Below are positions 35,424 through 44,505 of a stretch of 64,000 nucleotides of DNA, piece by piece. The stretch lies in assembly GCF_030145185.1 (NCBI RefSeq), contig NZ_JAQYWB010000008.1, positions 1-64,000 of the forward strand, read 5' to 3'. A program made the translations under genes and the position numbers. Source of the stretch: Desulfoluna sp. (lineage in GTDB: Bacteria; Desulfobacterota; Desulfobacteria; Desulfobacterales; Desulfolunaceae). The notes below the pieces were generated by a model, which was not told where the DNA came from, ran no database searches, and saw only the letters and a program-made list of their open reading frames with translations. Every line of letters starts with the position of its first letter. The first letter of the stretch is position 1.

Positions 35424-36953
35424 TCAAAAATCAACGGCTTCCTTGACGTGAATCAGGCGGCTGACCATCTCCTCAAGACCCTCGTCGGAGAAGGGCTTCA
35501 TGAGAATGGCATCCACGGGGCTGGCGCCATCCCCGGCGGGCGGGGTTGCGTCGCTCTGGGTGGTGACCATCAGGATGGGAAGGCGTCTGCGGTCCGCATG
35601 CCGCCGCAGCTGGGAGGCCATGGTAAATCCATCCATCTCCGGCATGTTAAGGTCTGTGATGACCAGCCGGGGTGAGAGTCCTGGGATCTCACGAAGGGCC
35701 GTTTCCGGGTTGTCGAAGGCGATCACCTCAAACCCTGAGGCGTTGAGCTTTTTCATGTAGAGCATGAGCATCATCTTGGAGTCGTCGACGCAGACGATGA
35801 GCGGTCGGCTTGTCTGCATCCTTGAGGCCGCCTTTTTCACTCGGGCGGCAAGGGCGATGAATCGTTTTTTCTTTAAAAAACCGACACAGTGGTCTCGGAC
35901 TTCAGGGTGGGCATACTGGGTCAGGTGCCGCTCGGTGAGCGCTTCAAAGCCTTCGATGGTGAACAGAAACCCAAGGGTGTTGTCCGACTGGGAGTCGATG
36001 AGGGCACCGATCACCCGGGCCGCCGTCTCGTCCCCAAAGGAGACAATGTTGGAGATCCCCCGGATGAGGTGGGTGGTGATGTTTCGGTCCACGGCACGGG
36101 CCGCGGCCATGCGCACCGCTTCGGAGTCGTCGGCAAGTCCCCGGGCCAGGTACAGCGCCCATTTGGGGGAGGGGAGTCGTCCTGCGGCTTCATAGACAGC
36201 GAAGCGGATATTGGGGTCGTCGGGCAGGGAGGTGAGAAGGCCCAGCAGGGGCGGGACGGCCTCCGGAGCGCCGCATCTGCCCAGGGCATTGACGGCATGG
36301 ATGATGCCATTGGTGTCGGCCATGGTCAGATGGTGGGTCAGGGCACAGACCCCGGCACTGCCCGCAGCGGCAAAGATATCGATGGCCAGAGTCCGCAATT
36401 CATGATGGGTGGAGCCCAGAAGGGCCGCCACCGCAGAAAATCCAGCTTTGCCGGTTAAGGGCAGGGTCTCGGCAATACGCATGCCCTGGGGTGCGTTTTC
36501 TTCGCACAGGCATTTGATCAGGCTGGGTCCGTCGGTGCCGGCCAGTCCGAGGCTGGCCCGGCAGGCGGCGATGAGGACGATGCCGGAGCGGCTGATCGCG
36601 ACGAGATCCAGGAGGCGGGGGAGGGCCTGGGGGAGGTCCAGTTCCACCATGGCGTCCGCCCAGAAGGAGAGGCGGTTCTCGTCCATGGGCCCAAAGGTGT
36701 TTCCGGCAAGAAACTGGCCGATAATCCAGTCTACCTCACCAAGCTTGCCTTTCTTTTTCAGGTCGTTGGTTAAAAATTTGATGATAGGTAGCCCCGGGGC
36801 TTCACAGCTCAGGAAGAGTTTTTTCAGCGTGAGGTGCCTGATCGACTCGGGGATGGTGGTAAAAAAAGGCATCAGGGCGCAGCCCTTGACGGCATCGTTG
36901 AAGTCGATGCAGTGGTTCAGTTCTTCAATGTACTGGCGTTCCGGGTTATCCAT
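35424..36953 (-). CDS. HEAT-repeat protein with C-terminal receiver domain
   Basis: A 509-residue protein. Residues about 60-360 form a series of short Ala/Leu-rich helical pairs of HEAT/PBS-lyase type (for example LRTLAIDIFAAAGSAGVCAL and DDSEAVRMAAARAVDRN). Residues about 385-505 form a receiver domain with acidic pocket VCVDDS, phospho-acceptor Asp in VITDLNMPEMDG, Thr in VTTQS and Lys in MKPFS. No DNA-binding output is present. As the last gene of a che operon that has no separate cheY in this window, it may be the output regulator or a phosphate sink, with HEAT repeats as the protein-binding effector. It overlaps cheR by 8 bp. Confidence 0.85.
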   Translation of the reverse strand: MDNPERQYIEELNHCIDFNDAVKGCALMPFFTTIPESIRHLTLKKLFLSCEAPGLPIIKFLTNDLKKKGKLGEVDWIIGQFLAGNTFGPMDENRLSFWADAMVELDLPQALPRLLDLVAISRSGIVLIAACRASLGLAGTDGPSLIKCLCEENAPQGMRIAETLPLTGKAGFSAVAALLGSTHHELRTLAIDIFAAAGSAGVCALTHHLTMADTNGIIHAVNALGRCGAPEAVPPLLGLLTSLPDDPNIRFAVYEAAGRLPSPKWALYLARGLADDSEAVRMAAARAVDRNITTHLIRGISNIVSFGDETAARVIGALIDSQSDNTLGFLFTIEGFEALTERHLTQYAHPEVRDHCVGFLKKKRFIALAARVKKAASRMQTSRPLIVCVDDSKMMLMLYMKKLNASGFEVIAFDNPETALREIPGLSPRLVITDLNMPEMDGFTMASQLRRHADRRRLPILMVTTQSDATPPAGDGASPVDAILMKPFSDEGLEEMVSRLIHVKEAVDF

Positions 36954-37836
36954 TAACGGCTCTCAGGCTGCTCAGGCGGGCGTTCGCCGGGGGCGATTGG
37001 CCCTGCAACTGATAAAATGTTGAGTTCAGGTAGCGTATCGGGACAAAGGGCGACTCCTCCTGGGAGAGAGATTCCGTGGATCCGATGAGGAGGGCGCCGT
37101 CGGGCTCGAGTTGACGGGAGAGATTGTCAAAAAGCCGCAGTCGGTCTTCTCGGGTGAAGTAGATGGCGACGTTGCGGCAGAGGATGAGGTCGAATTTACC
37201 GAGCCCGGCAAGGGAGGTCAGCAGGTTCTGCTTGCGAAAGGAGACCATGCTTCGGATTTCATCGCGGATGCGGTAGCCGTCCCCTTGAGGGGTAAAATAG
37301 CGGTTGAGCCGCGCGGGAGAGAGTCCTCGGGTGACTTCGAACTGGCTGTAGAGTCCGTAACTGGCGCGAGTGATGGCAGCATCGGAGATATCCGTGGCCA
37401 CGAGCTGCAGGTTATACCCGTTTTTTTGCAGGCCCAGCTCCCTGAGGACCATGGCGGTGCTGTAGATCTCCTGACCCGTGGAGCTTGCGCTGCTCCAGAT
37501 GCGTAAGGTCACAGGCCCGCCCTTCTTACTCTTGCGGTCGATGATGTCCGGGAGCAGCCGATACTGAAGCAGCTCAAAAGGGGTGCTGTCACGAAAAAAA
37601 TAGGTTTCATTGGTCGAGATGGCGTCGATGATTTGTCGCTCAAGGGCATGGGATGACTCGGTCCGGGCTCGGGTGAGCAGTTCCAGATACGAGTTGCAGC
37701 CGTTCTCTACGGCAATCTGGCCCAGGCGCGTTTCGATAAGGTACTCCTTACCCGGAGCCAGAGTAATGCCGGAGATTCCGTAAATGTATTTGGAAAGCGC
37801 TTGAAATTCGCTTTCGGTGACCTTCAATCGATTCAT
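36946..37836 (-). CDS. cheR: Chemotaxis protein methyltransferase CheR
   Basis: A 296-residue SAM-dependent glutamate methyltransferase for chemoreceptors. The N-terminal helical domain is residues about 5-60. The SAM-binding core has WSSASSTGQEIYSTAM (the CheR WSAACSSGEEPYS motif), VATDISDAAITRASYG and FDLILCRNVAIYF. The beta-subdomain LYSQFEVTRGLSPARL is present. I chose the ATG at 37836 (MNRLKVTESEF), giving normal length; upstream codons encode a proline/arginine-rich stretch. It overlaps the HEAT/REC gene. Confidence 0.93.
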   Translation of the reverse strand: MNRLKVTESEFQALSKYIYGISGITLAPGKEYLIETRLGQIAVENGCNSYLELLTRARTESSHALERQIIDAISTNETYFFRDSTPFELLQYRLLPDIIDRKSKKGGPVTLRIWSSASSTGQEIYSTAMVLRELGLQKNGYNLQLVATDISDAAITRASYGLYSQFEVTRGLSPARLNRYFTPQGDGYRIRDEIRSMVSFRKQNLLTSLAGLGKFDLILCRNVAIYFTREDRLRLFDNLSRQLEPDGALLIGSTESLSQEESPFVPIRYLNSTFYQLQGQSPPANARLSSLRAVNG

Positions 37837-37968
37837 CGGACCTGCTTGTTGTTGCGAGGTTATCGCCGTCTCTGAGCTCAGGGTAAGGGGGGTGCCTTTG
37901 GGCACACGACCCCCTCTGCGTCTCGGCAATGGGCCGGATGCCGGGTTCCTTCGCTGCATTGAAAGGCG

Positions 37969-39087
37969 TTATTTGAGTGTGTTGATCAGCGCACGGGCCA
38001 TTTCGGAAAGGGGCACGACTTTGTCCGTGATCCCGGCCTCTGCAGGCGCCTTGGGCATCCCGTAGACGGTGCAGCTGGCCTCATCCTGGGCTAAAATAAC
38101 CGCCCCGTTTTCATGCATTTTCTGCAGCCCTTTAAACCCATCCTGGCCCATGCCGGTCATAATAATGCCGGTGGCGCGTCCCACGTAGTGACCGGCGATG
38201 GAACGGAACAGGTAGTCCACCGAAGGTCTGCAGCTGTTTTCAGGGGGGTCGTCGGTGATGCGGACCAGGCGGTGAATGCCGTCCCGGTGGGCTTCCACAC
38301 GCATCTGTTTGCCCCCTGGGGCGATCAGGGCCAGACCGGGCTTGAGCAGATCCCCGTCTTCAGCTTCCTTGACCTCGATGGCGCATTTGTTGTTGAGGCT
38401 TCCCGCCAGAGATTTGGTAAAGACCGGAGGCATGTGCTGCACAATGAGAAGAGGCACACCGATGTCAGCGGGGAGCTTGGGAAGCATCGCCGCCAGGGCG
38501 TTGGGACCGCCGGTGGAGATTCCGATGGCCACCACTTCCGACGGCCTGCTGACGGTGCGTGGAATCCGTCTCGGCGGGGGAGTGACCGGGATGACGGTCT
38601 TTTTCTCTTTTGATTCCCGCGGGAGAACAGTGCGCGCCAGGGTCGCGCGGGTATTGCTGAGACGGGATCGGAATTTTTTTTCCTGAATCAGGGAGGTGAT
38701 CGCCGGCGTCAGTTGCGCCCGGATTTTCTCCATATTTTCAGCGGCCGTACCGGACTGGGGCTTGGTGATAAAATCGAAGGCTCCGAGCTCCAGCGCACGG
38801 ATCGTCATATCCCCCCCCTTCGTGGTGAGGGTGGAAAGCATAATAATGCGGGGTAATTTGGTCCCCGTTTTTTTTAGTTGTTCCAAGAGTTCAAGGCCGT
38901 TCATCTCTGGCATTTCAATATCCAGGGTGATGAGGTCGGGCTTGAAGGTATTGATTTTGGTGAGGGCAAATCGCCCGTTGGCGGCGGTACCACATACCTC
39001 GGCACCGGGGATCGACGCAATGACATCTCCGATGACTTTACGATAGAGAATGGTGTCGTCAACCACCATGATTCTGATGGGATCCAT
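37969..39087 (-). CDS. cheB: Chemotaxis response regulator protein-glutamate methylesterase CheB
   Basis: A 372-residue enzyme. The receiver domain (about 1-125) has VVDDTI, phospho-acceptor Asp in ITLDIEMPEMNG and KP in FDFITKP. A linker precedes the methylesterase domain (about 180-370) with catalytic Ser in IGISTGGPNAL, His in VQHMPP and Asp in GMGQDG. Phosphorylation by CheA relieves inhibition of receptor demethylation. The ATG at 39087 has a perfect GGAGG; a longer frame to 39432 overlaps cheW and is rejected. Confidence 0.95.
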   Translation of the reverse strand: MDPIRIMVVDDTILYRKVIGDVIASIPGAEVCGTAANGRFALTKINTFKPDLITLDIEMPEMNGLELLEQLKKTGTKLPRIIMLSTLTTKGGDMTIRALELGAFDFITKPQSGTAAENMEKIRAQLTPAITSLIQEKKFRSRLSNTRATLARTVLPRESKEKKTVIPVTPPPRRIPRTVSRPSEVVAIGISTGGPNALAAMLPKLPADIGVPLLIVQHMPPVFTKSLAGSLNNKCAIEVKEAEDGDLLKPGLALIAPGGKQMRVEAHRDGIHRLVRITDDPPENSCRPSVDYLFRSIAGHYVGRATGIIMTGMGQDGFKGLQKMHENGAVILAQDEASCTVYGMPKAPAEAGITDKVVPLSEMARALINTLK

Positions 39088-39295
39088 TGGGATGCCTCCA
39101 GGAAGCAAGAAGGGTTTCAGCTGCAACGAAAATGAGTGATCGTTCCGGGGTGGATGGGCTTCCCGTAAGGGAAGGCCCCTGCCCCCCTGTTTCATCCGAA
39201 GAGTCGTCACGACTCCGGTAGAAATGAAAGGACGTATCACTGAATCACGATTTGGGCGACACTTTTTGTCATAACGTCGGCACAAAGAGCGTTTG

Positions 39296-39751
39296 TCAGC
39301 TTTCTGCAAGGACCCGTTCAATGTCCAGAACACCGATGAGTCCCGCGTCGGTTTTGACGACCCCTTCGAAGTAACTTCCTTCGATTCCGCCGAGGTTGGC
39401 GGGGGGGGGCTCGACGTGACGGGGGTCGGCACTCATGACGTCGCTGATACGATCCACGAGGAGGCCGATGTGTTCGCCCATGGAGTCTACGATGATGTTC
39501 CGGTTGTCCTTGTCCCGGGTGATGGGAGACAGGCCGGTTTTCAGTCCGAGGTCGATGACGGTGACGATGCGTCCGCGAAGGTTGAGCACCCCCACCACAT
39601 AGTCGGGGGATTGGGGCACCCCGGTGACGTCGATCTGTTTGTTGATCTCTTGAATTTTAAGGATGTCGATGCCGCACTGGGCCTGCCCTACGAAAAAGGT
39701 GGCAAGCTCCAGCATGGATGAAGCACCGTTTCTTTTTATCTGTTCATTCAT
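39296..39751 (-). CDS. cheW: Chemotaxis coupling protein CheW
   Basis: A 151-residue single-domain CheW that links receptors to CheA. Typical features are FVGQAQCGIDILKIQEIN, VVGVLNLRGRIVTVIDL and GLLVDRISDVMSADP. An excellent ribosome-binding site (TAGGAGA) precedes the start. It lies 33 bp after cheA. The 208-bp gap to cheB contains no gene. Confidence 0.95.
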   Translation of the reverse strand: MNEQIKRNGASSMLELATFFVGQAQCGIDILKIQEINKQIDVTGVPQSPDYVVGVLNLRGRIVTVIDLGLKTGLSPITRDKDNRNIIVDSMGEHIGLLVDRISDVMSADPRHVEPPPANLGGIEGSYFEGVVKTDAGLIGVLDIERVLAES

Positions 39752-39784
39752 GGTGTGTCTCCTACGGGTGATGGGGTTGCCTGT

Positions 39785-42700
39785 TTACAGGGAGAACTCT
39801 CGAACCACATCAATCAGCTTTTCCCGGTCCAGTTTGATCTGATAACTGTCGATGCCGGCTTCTTTGCCTTTGTGCATGTCCCGTTCGCTGGCAAGGGAGG
39901 TGAGGGCCACCACGGGCAGGTGTCCGTATGTCGCGGATGCCTTGACTTTTTTGGTCAACTCAAAGCCGTCCATGTTGGGCATCTCAAGGTCGGTGAGGAC
40001 CACGGTGAATTCGTCGTCTGTTTTTTGCAGGTAATCCCACGCCTCGGCACCGTCTTCGGCGGTGGTGACGATAAACCCTTCGTCGTTTAAGAAGTTGGAG
40101 ACCTGGTTGCGGAAGAAGGCGGAGTCTTCGGCGAAGAGGATGCGAATCTCGCTGCTCTTGGCTGTGAGGTCCGGCCCGGTGGGGCGATTCTCTTCAAACC
40201 AGGTGGGGTTAACGGTCCGAACCAGCTCAAAGATGTCCACCATGAGGGTGGTGTGGTCTCCGACGATCAAGGAGCCCATGATCCCGTTCTGCTTGAGGGT
40301 GGAGGCGTCCACGTTCAGGTCTACTTCCACAGCATCCACCGGCGGGGTGACGAGAAGGCCTGTCTCCCTGCCTCCCACTCGGAAGACGACCACTTCGTAC
40401 TGGTCGCTGTCCGGAACCTTGGCCACATTGGCCACTTCCGAGATCTCATTTAGGGGAAGGCTGCCGCCACGGTATTGGATCACCCGGCGTCCGCCCACCT
40501 CTTCAATGTCACTGGATTTTACGCGCTCAATGCGTTCCACCAGGTTGAGGGGGGCTGCAAAGTGTTCGGTGTCGCTGCCTTTAAATGTGAGCAGGGCCGT
40601 GCGGTCGCTGCCGGCGGCGCCGTGTTCTTTTGCCGAGGCCTCTTCAGCGGCGCTGATGGCTTTGGTGGAGGTCTCGTTGAGGCGGCCCATCTTGGCCAGA
40701 GAGGCGACATCCAGGATGAGGGCGACACGTCCATCGCCCATGATGGTGGCACCTGCGTAGCCGTCACTTTTGCTCAGGTGACGCCCGAGGGGCTTCACCA
40801 CGATCTCTTCAGAGTCCCGGAGTTCGTCCACCACCAGGCCGTATTTGAAGTTTCCAGCGGAGACCACGGCGATGTTGATGGCGCTGTCGCTTCGATAACG
40901 CCTGTCGTCACCGGTTCGGAGTTCACGGATCTCTTCGGGAAGTTCATCCTCATCGCCCTGGCGGCGGTCGGCGAGGTTGCGGCGTTTGTCCGGATAAATC
41001 TTTCCATCTTCGGGGTGCACAAAGGTGGGATCAATTTCTAAGAGATCGGTGAGACGCAAGAGGGGTAAAAGTGCACCACGGAGTCTGACGACGTCGGCGT
41101 TGCCGACCTTTTCAATCCGATCTTTAACCTGGGCGGCGGGGATGCGCAGAAGCTCGTCGAGGTTCACCTGGGGAATGGCGTAGCGCTCGTTCTCCACCGA
41201 GACGATCTGGCTGGGGATAATGGCCAGGGTCAGGGGGAGCTTGATGAGAATCGTGGTCCCTTTGCCGGGCTTGGAGTGGATGTCGATGATGCCGCCGAGC
41301 TTATCGAGGTTGGTTTTTACCACGTCCATGCCCACACCGCGGCCGGAGACATCGGTGACCTGGCGTGCGGTGGAGAATCCCGGTAAGAAGATGAGGCCCA
41401 CCTTCTCTTTGGTGCTCATGACAGCCACGTCGGACTCGCTGAGGAGCCCTTTTCTGACGGCTGCTGACGCCATGGCTTCGCCATCGATGCCGCCGCCGTC
41501 GTCGCTGATCTCAATGTTCACCTGGCCCGCTTCGTGGAAGGCCTTGAGGAAGATGCGGCCGGTGGGGGACTTGCCCAGTCGGCTGCGCTCTTCGGGAGAC
41601 TCAATGCCGTGGTCCACGGAGTTTCGTACCAGGTGGGTGAGGGGGTCGTTGATGGACTCGATGATGGTTTTATCGAGTTCAACGTCCTTGCCTTCAATGA
41701 AGAGATCGACCTTTTTGTTCAGGGTCCCTGAAAGGTCCCGGACCACGCGGGTAAATTTGTTGAAGACGTTGGAGATCGGCTGCATACGGGTTCGCATGAT
41801 GGCCTCCTGGAGTTCGGAGGTGATCATGTCGATGCGCTGGCCGGAGGTCTCCACGGCGCGCGTGTTGCTTCCCGTGATGCCCTGCATGAGTTGGTTGCGG
41901 CTGAGAACGAGTTCACCGGCCAGGGTCATGAGCGTGTCGAGGAGTTCCAGGTTGACGCGGATGGAGGTCTGCCCTTTGCTTCGCGTGTCCGTTTCCGTGG
42001 GGCGCGCTTCGGAGGGCTCTGCTTTGGGTGTGGGGGCAGATACAACGGGCTGCGGTTGAGGCGCAGGCGTTGGGAGAACCGGTTCGGGGGTGCTTTGAGC
42101 CAGTGGCGCGGGAGCGGCTTGGGCCTCTTCGACGATCTCCTGTATATCGGTTTCGGCTCCGCCGATAAGCGGCGTGATGTCCAGCACGGAGGATTCATCC
42201 AGGTCGGCGAGCAGTGGGGCGATGTCAGGCTCAATAATGGAGGCAAAGAGGACGAGGAAGGGACGATTCCCTTCGCTGTCGGGTGCCGCCACAGGATCCG
42301 TGGAGTCCAGGATCATGCCGCTGTTGCTCAGGGTGGTCAGCACCTCGTTGACCACCTTGCCCTGATCGGCGATGTCCCGGTTCAGGTCATACGTAAGCCG
42401 GTAGATGTATTTGCCCTGCTTCAGAACTTTGCCAAGTTCTTCCGTGTCTACCGTGAAGGGGGACAGGGGGTCCTTATCGGGCTCTTCTGTCTGCGCATCA
42501 CGGGTCCCGGGAGTGTCGGGCAGGCTGTCGATGGCGATGAGGGCCTCGACAAAACGGGAGATGTCAGCCTCGTTGCTGGTGTCGATGTTGTTGATCAGCT
42601 CCGTCAATTTATCGAAGGCGGTGAGCAGGGTGCTGATGACCCCAGGGGTCGGCTCGAGCTCCCCGTTGCGCATCATGTTCAAAGCGTTTTCCAGGTTATG

Positions 42701-42904
42701 AGAGAGCTCCTTCACCGCCGTGAGTCCCATGAAACCTGCCCCCCCCTTAATAGAGTGGGCTGCTCGAAACACATTGTTGATCAGCTCTTCACCGTTTTCA
42801 AGCCCTGCCTCTTCGATGGCCAGGAGGTCACTTTCGATGTCCGAAAGGTGCTCCAGGGACTCTTCCACGTACATTCGTAAGGTGTCGTCATCTTCAAAAA
42901 TCAT
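39785..42904 (-). CDS. cheA: Hybrid chemotaxis histidine kinase CheA with two CheW-like domains and receiver
   Basis: A 1039-residue kinase. The Hpt domain contains phospho-acceptor His50 in AAHSIKGG. An additional domain at about 150-250 may be the P2-type docking region. A Pro/Ala linker, dimerisation helices (about 310-380) and the HATPase domain follow (NSVDHGIESPEERSRLG, SDDGGGIDG, GRGVGMDVVKTNL). The first CheW-like domain is at about 535-700, a second at about 735-890, and a C-terminal receiver at about 905-1035 with Asp in VVLTDLEMPNMDG. The doubled CheW domain plus receiver resembles hybrid CheAs of type IV pilus or alternative-function chemosensory systems rather than E. coli CheA. 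A GGAGGT precedes the start. Confidence 0.94.
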   Translation of the reverse strand: MIFEDDDTLRMYVEESLEHLSDIESDLLAIEEAGLENGEELINNVFRAAHSIKGGAGFMGLTAVKELSHNLENALNMMRNGELEPTPGVISTLLTAFDKLTELINNIDTSNEADISRFVEALIAIDSLPDTPGTRDAQTEEPDKDPLSPFTVDTEELGKVLKQGKYIYRLTYDLNRDIADQGKVVNEVLTTLSNSGMILDSTDPVAAPDSEGNRPFLVLFASIIEPDIAPLLADLDESSVLDITPLIGGAETDIQEIVEEAQAAPAPLAQSTPEPVLPTPAPQPQPVVSAPTPKAEPSEARPTETDTRSKGQTSIRVNLELLDTLMTLAGELVLSRNQLMQGITGSNTRAVETSGQRIDMITSELQEAIMRTRMQPISNVFNKFTRVVRDLSGTLNKKVDLFIEGKDVELDKTIIESINDPLTHLVRNSVDHGIESPEERSRLGKSPTGRIFLKAFHEAGQVNIEISDDGGGIDGEAMASAAVRKGLLSESDVAVMSTKEKVGLIFLPGFSTARQVTDVSGRGVGMDVVKTNLDKLGGIIDIHSKPGKGTTILIKLPLTLAIIPSQIVSVENERYAIPQVNLDELLRIPAAQVKDRIEKVGNADVVRLRGALLPLLRLTDLLEIDPTFVHPEDGKIYPDKRRNLADRRQGDEDELPEEIRELRTGDDRRYRSDSAINIAVVSAGNFKYGLVVDELRDSEEIVVKPLGRHLSKSDGYAGATIMGDGRVALILDVASLAKMGRLNETSTKAISAAEEASAKEHGAAGSDRTALLTFKGSDTEHFAAPLNLVERIERVKSSDIEEVGGRRVIQYRGGSLPLNEISEVANVAKVPDSDQYEVVVFRVGGRETGLLVTPPVDAVEVDLNVDASTLKQNGIMGSLIVGDHTTLMVDIFELVRTVNPTWFEENRPTGPDLTAKSSEIRILFAEDSAFFRNQVSNFLNDEGFIVTTAEDGAEAWDYLQKTDDEFTVVLTDLEMPNMDGFELTKKVKASATYGHLPVVALTSLASERDMHKGKEAGIDSYQIKLDREKLIDVVREFSL

Positions 42905-43257
42905 TGCATATACCTCCAGCTCAGCCGGTCAGGTGCATTGGATGCCTTGTCCGTTGGACATGTTATTTTCATTTTATCGTTCTTATCGGCAGGAAACGGA
43001 GATTACTTATATTTTTTTTTAAAAAAAGGCCGATTTCGTGTTTCTTGGGCCGGATGGCTAAATATTGGATGCTGAGAGGGTAGAAATGACTGGTATGATG
43101 GATAATTATTTGTCTGGTAAGGAAAGGGGTGCGGAAGGTATTATTTGCCTTTCCCGGATAACTGCCATATAATTCAATCAAATTTCTGGCCGGGAACATC
43201 GGCTTTATTGGTAAGCGGGCTTCTGGCCCGCTTTTTTTCTCCGGAGTCTGCGTTCTT
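42905..43257. other. Divergent intergenic region between cheA and ccdA, with possible small ORF
   Basis: A 353-bp gap. On the plus strand a 28-codon frame (43086-43172) with a GAGAGG upstream precedes the terminator at 43214. It may be a tiny peptide gene or part of a small RNA. The cheA promoter must be on the other strand, but I see no convincing sigma28 or sigma54 site. Confidence 0.3.
43214..43239 (+). terminator. Intrinsic terminator upstream of ccdA
   Basis: Stem AGCGGGC/GCCCGCT, 5-base loop, then seven T. It points towards ccdA and ends 19 bp before its start, with no annotated gene before it on this strand. It must therefore end a small transcript or act as an attenuator. Confidence 0.7.
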
Positions 43258-43959
43258 ATGAATGGTTTTTTGACGGTTTCGTGGAGTGCGGCTTTTGTAG
43301 CAGGCCTGCTCTCGTTCTTTTCCCCCTGTGTTCTGCCGTTGGTCCCTGCTTATTTTACCTTTATTACCGGCCTGTCTCTCGAAGATTTGAATACGGGGGG
43401 GGCTGCGGTTCGGAAGCAGGTGATTCTTGCCACCCTTGCTTATGTCCTGGGGTTCTCCTTTATCTTTGTGCTTCTGGGGGCTGCTGTTTCATCCCTCGGT
43501 GGTTTTTTTTACGATCATAAGGAGTGGCTCAGAATCGGTGGCGGGGTGCTGGTGATTTTATTCGGGCTTCATTTTATGGGTGTGCTTCGTATTTCCGGGC
43601 TGGAGTTTGACAAACGACTCAAGGTCCGTCGGAAGCCTCTGCACCTTTTCGGTGTGTTTGTGGTGGGCATGGCCTTCGGGGCGGGGTGGAGTCCCTGTAT
43701 CGGCCCCATGCTGGGCTCCATCCTGGTCCTTGCCGGGAACCAGGAGACGGTGGCCAGGGGGATGGCCCTGCTTTCGGTGTATTCCGCCGGGCTGGCTCTG
43801 CCCTTTATCCTGATCTCTGTCTTTATCGGTGGCATGCTTGGTTTTTTAAAAAAAGCGCAGCGGGTGTTGCCTTACGTGAATAAAGTGGCCGGTGTGCTGC
43901 TTGTGGTCGTGGGGATTGTGCTTTTGACCGGCTCGATCAATACCCTTGCAATCCTTTAA
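43258..43959 (+). CDS. ccdA: CcdA/DsbD-type membrane thiol-disulfide transporter
   Basis: A 233-residue membrane protein with six predicted helices. It carries the two conserved active-site cysteine motifs of the CcdA/DsbD transmembrane domain: FFSPCVLPLVPAY in TM1 (Cys about 24) and GWSPCIGPMLGS in TM4 (Cys about 146). CcdA moves reducing equivalents from cytoplasmic thioredoxin across the membrane for cytochrome c maturation and other periplasmic thiols. The exported thioredoxin-like protein encoded 96 bp downstream is its likely partner, giving a split DsbD. Confidence 0.93.
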   Translation: MNGFLTVSWSAAFVAGLLSFFSPCVLPLVPAYFTFITGLSLEDLNTGGAAVRKQVILATLAYVLGFSFIFVLLGAAVSSLGGFFYDHKEWLRIGGGVLVILFGLHFMGVLRISGLEFDKRLKVRRKPLHLFGVFVVGMAFGAGWSPCIGPMLGSILVLAGNQETVARGMALLSVYSAGLALPFILISVFIGGMLGFLKKAQRVLPYVNKVAGVLLVVVGIVLLTGSINTLAIL

Positions 43960-44055
43960 CCGTTATGGTTTTTTGTTAATTATGGTAAGAAACCCATTTA
44001 AATCGGCAGGCCTGACGGGGCCCCTCATGGGGGGCGATCCCTTGCCTTTTTCCCT

Positions 44056-44496
44056 GTGGAGAATGTTATGCGTAAAGCCTTGAAATCGTTTTTGACGATT
44101 TTTATCTGTGTGTCGGTCACCGCCGTTTCCGCCCAGGCTCTGGAGAGTACGCCCGGCGGTATTCAGTGGCAGTCGTATGATGCCGGGCTGGCCCTGGCGG
44201 CTTCCAGCGGCAAGAAAATATACGTCAATTTTCACGCGGACTGGTGCACCTATTGTACGAAAATGGCCAACACCACCTTTAAATCAAAAAAGGTGATTGC
44301 CTTTTTGAATGAATATTTTGTTCCGGTGCAAGTGGATACGAATAAAGAAAAAGCGCTGGCCCGAAAGTTCAAAGTGCGGGGCCTGCCTCTCAGCTGGTTT
44401 CTTGATGAGGGCGGGAACCCGATCAATTTTCGGGCGGGGTATATGGATCCCAGTGAGTTTCTGAACATGTTACAGTTCATGGTGAACGAAGGGTAG
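44056..44496 (+). CDS. Periplasmic thioredoxin-like protein
   Basis: A 146-residue exported thioredoxin fold. The signal peptide ends near SAQA (residue about 29). The redox motif is CTYC in FHADWCTYCTKMANTTF (about residues 63-66), of the DsbD C-terminal/DUF255-like type, with the cis-Pro in RGLPLSWFLDEGG. It would receive electrons from CcdA and reduce periplasmic disulfides such as apocytochrome c or misoxidised proteins. It is read with ccdA and followed 9 bp later by a Nudix gene. Confidence 0.9.
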   Translation: MENVMRKALKSFLTIFICVSVTAVSAQALESTPGGIQWQSYDAGLALAASSGKKIYVNFHADWCTYCTKMANTTFKSKKVIAFLNEYFVPVQVDTNKEKALARKFKVRGLPLSWFLDEGGNPINFRAGYMDPSEFLNMLQFMVNEG

Positions 44497-44505
44497 AAAC
44501 AGTCA

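Noticed and set aside
37969-39432. Longer CheB of 487 residues
   Set aside because: The extra 115 residues overlap cheW and precede a perfect GGAGG-ATG at the normal CheB start.
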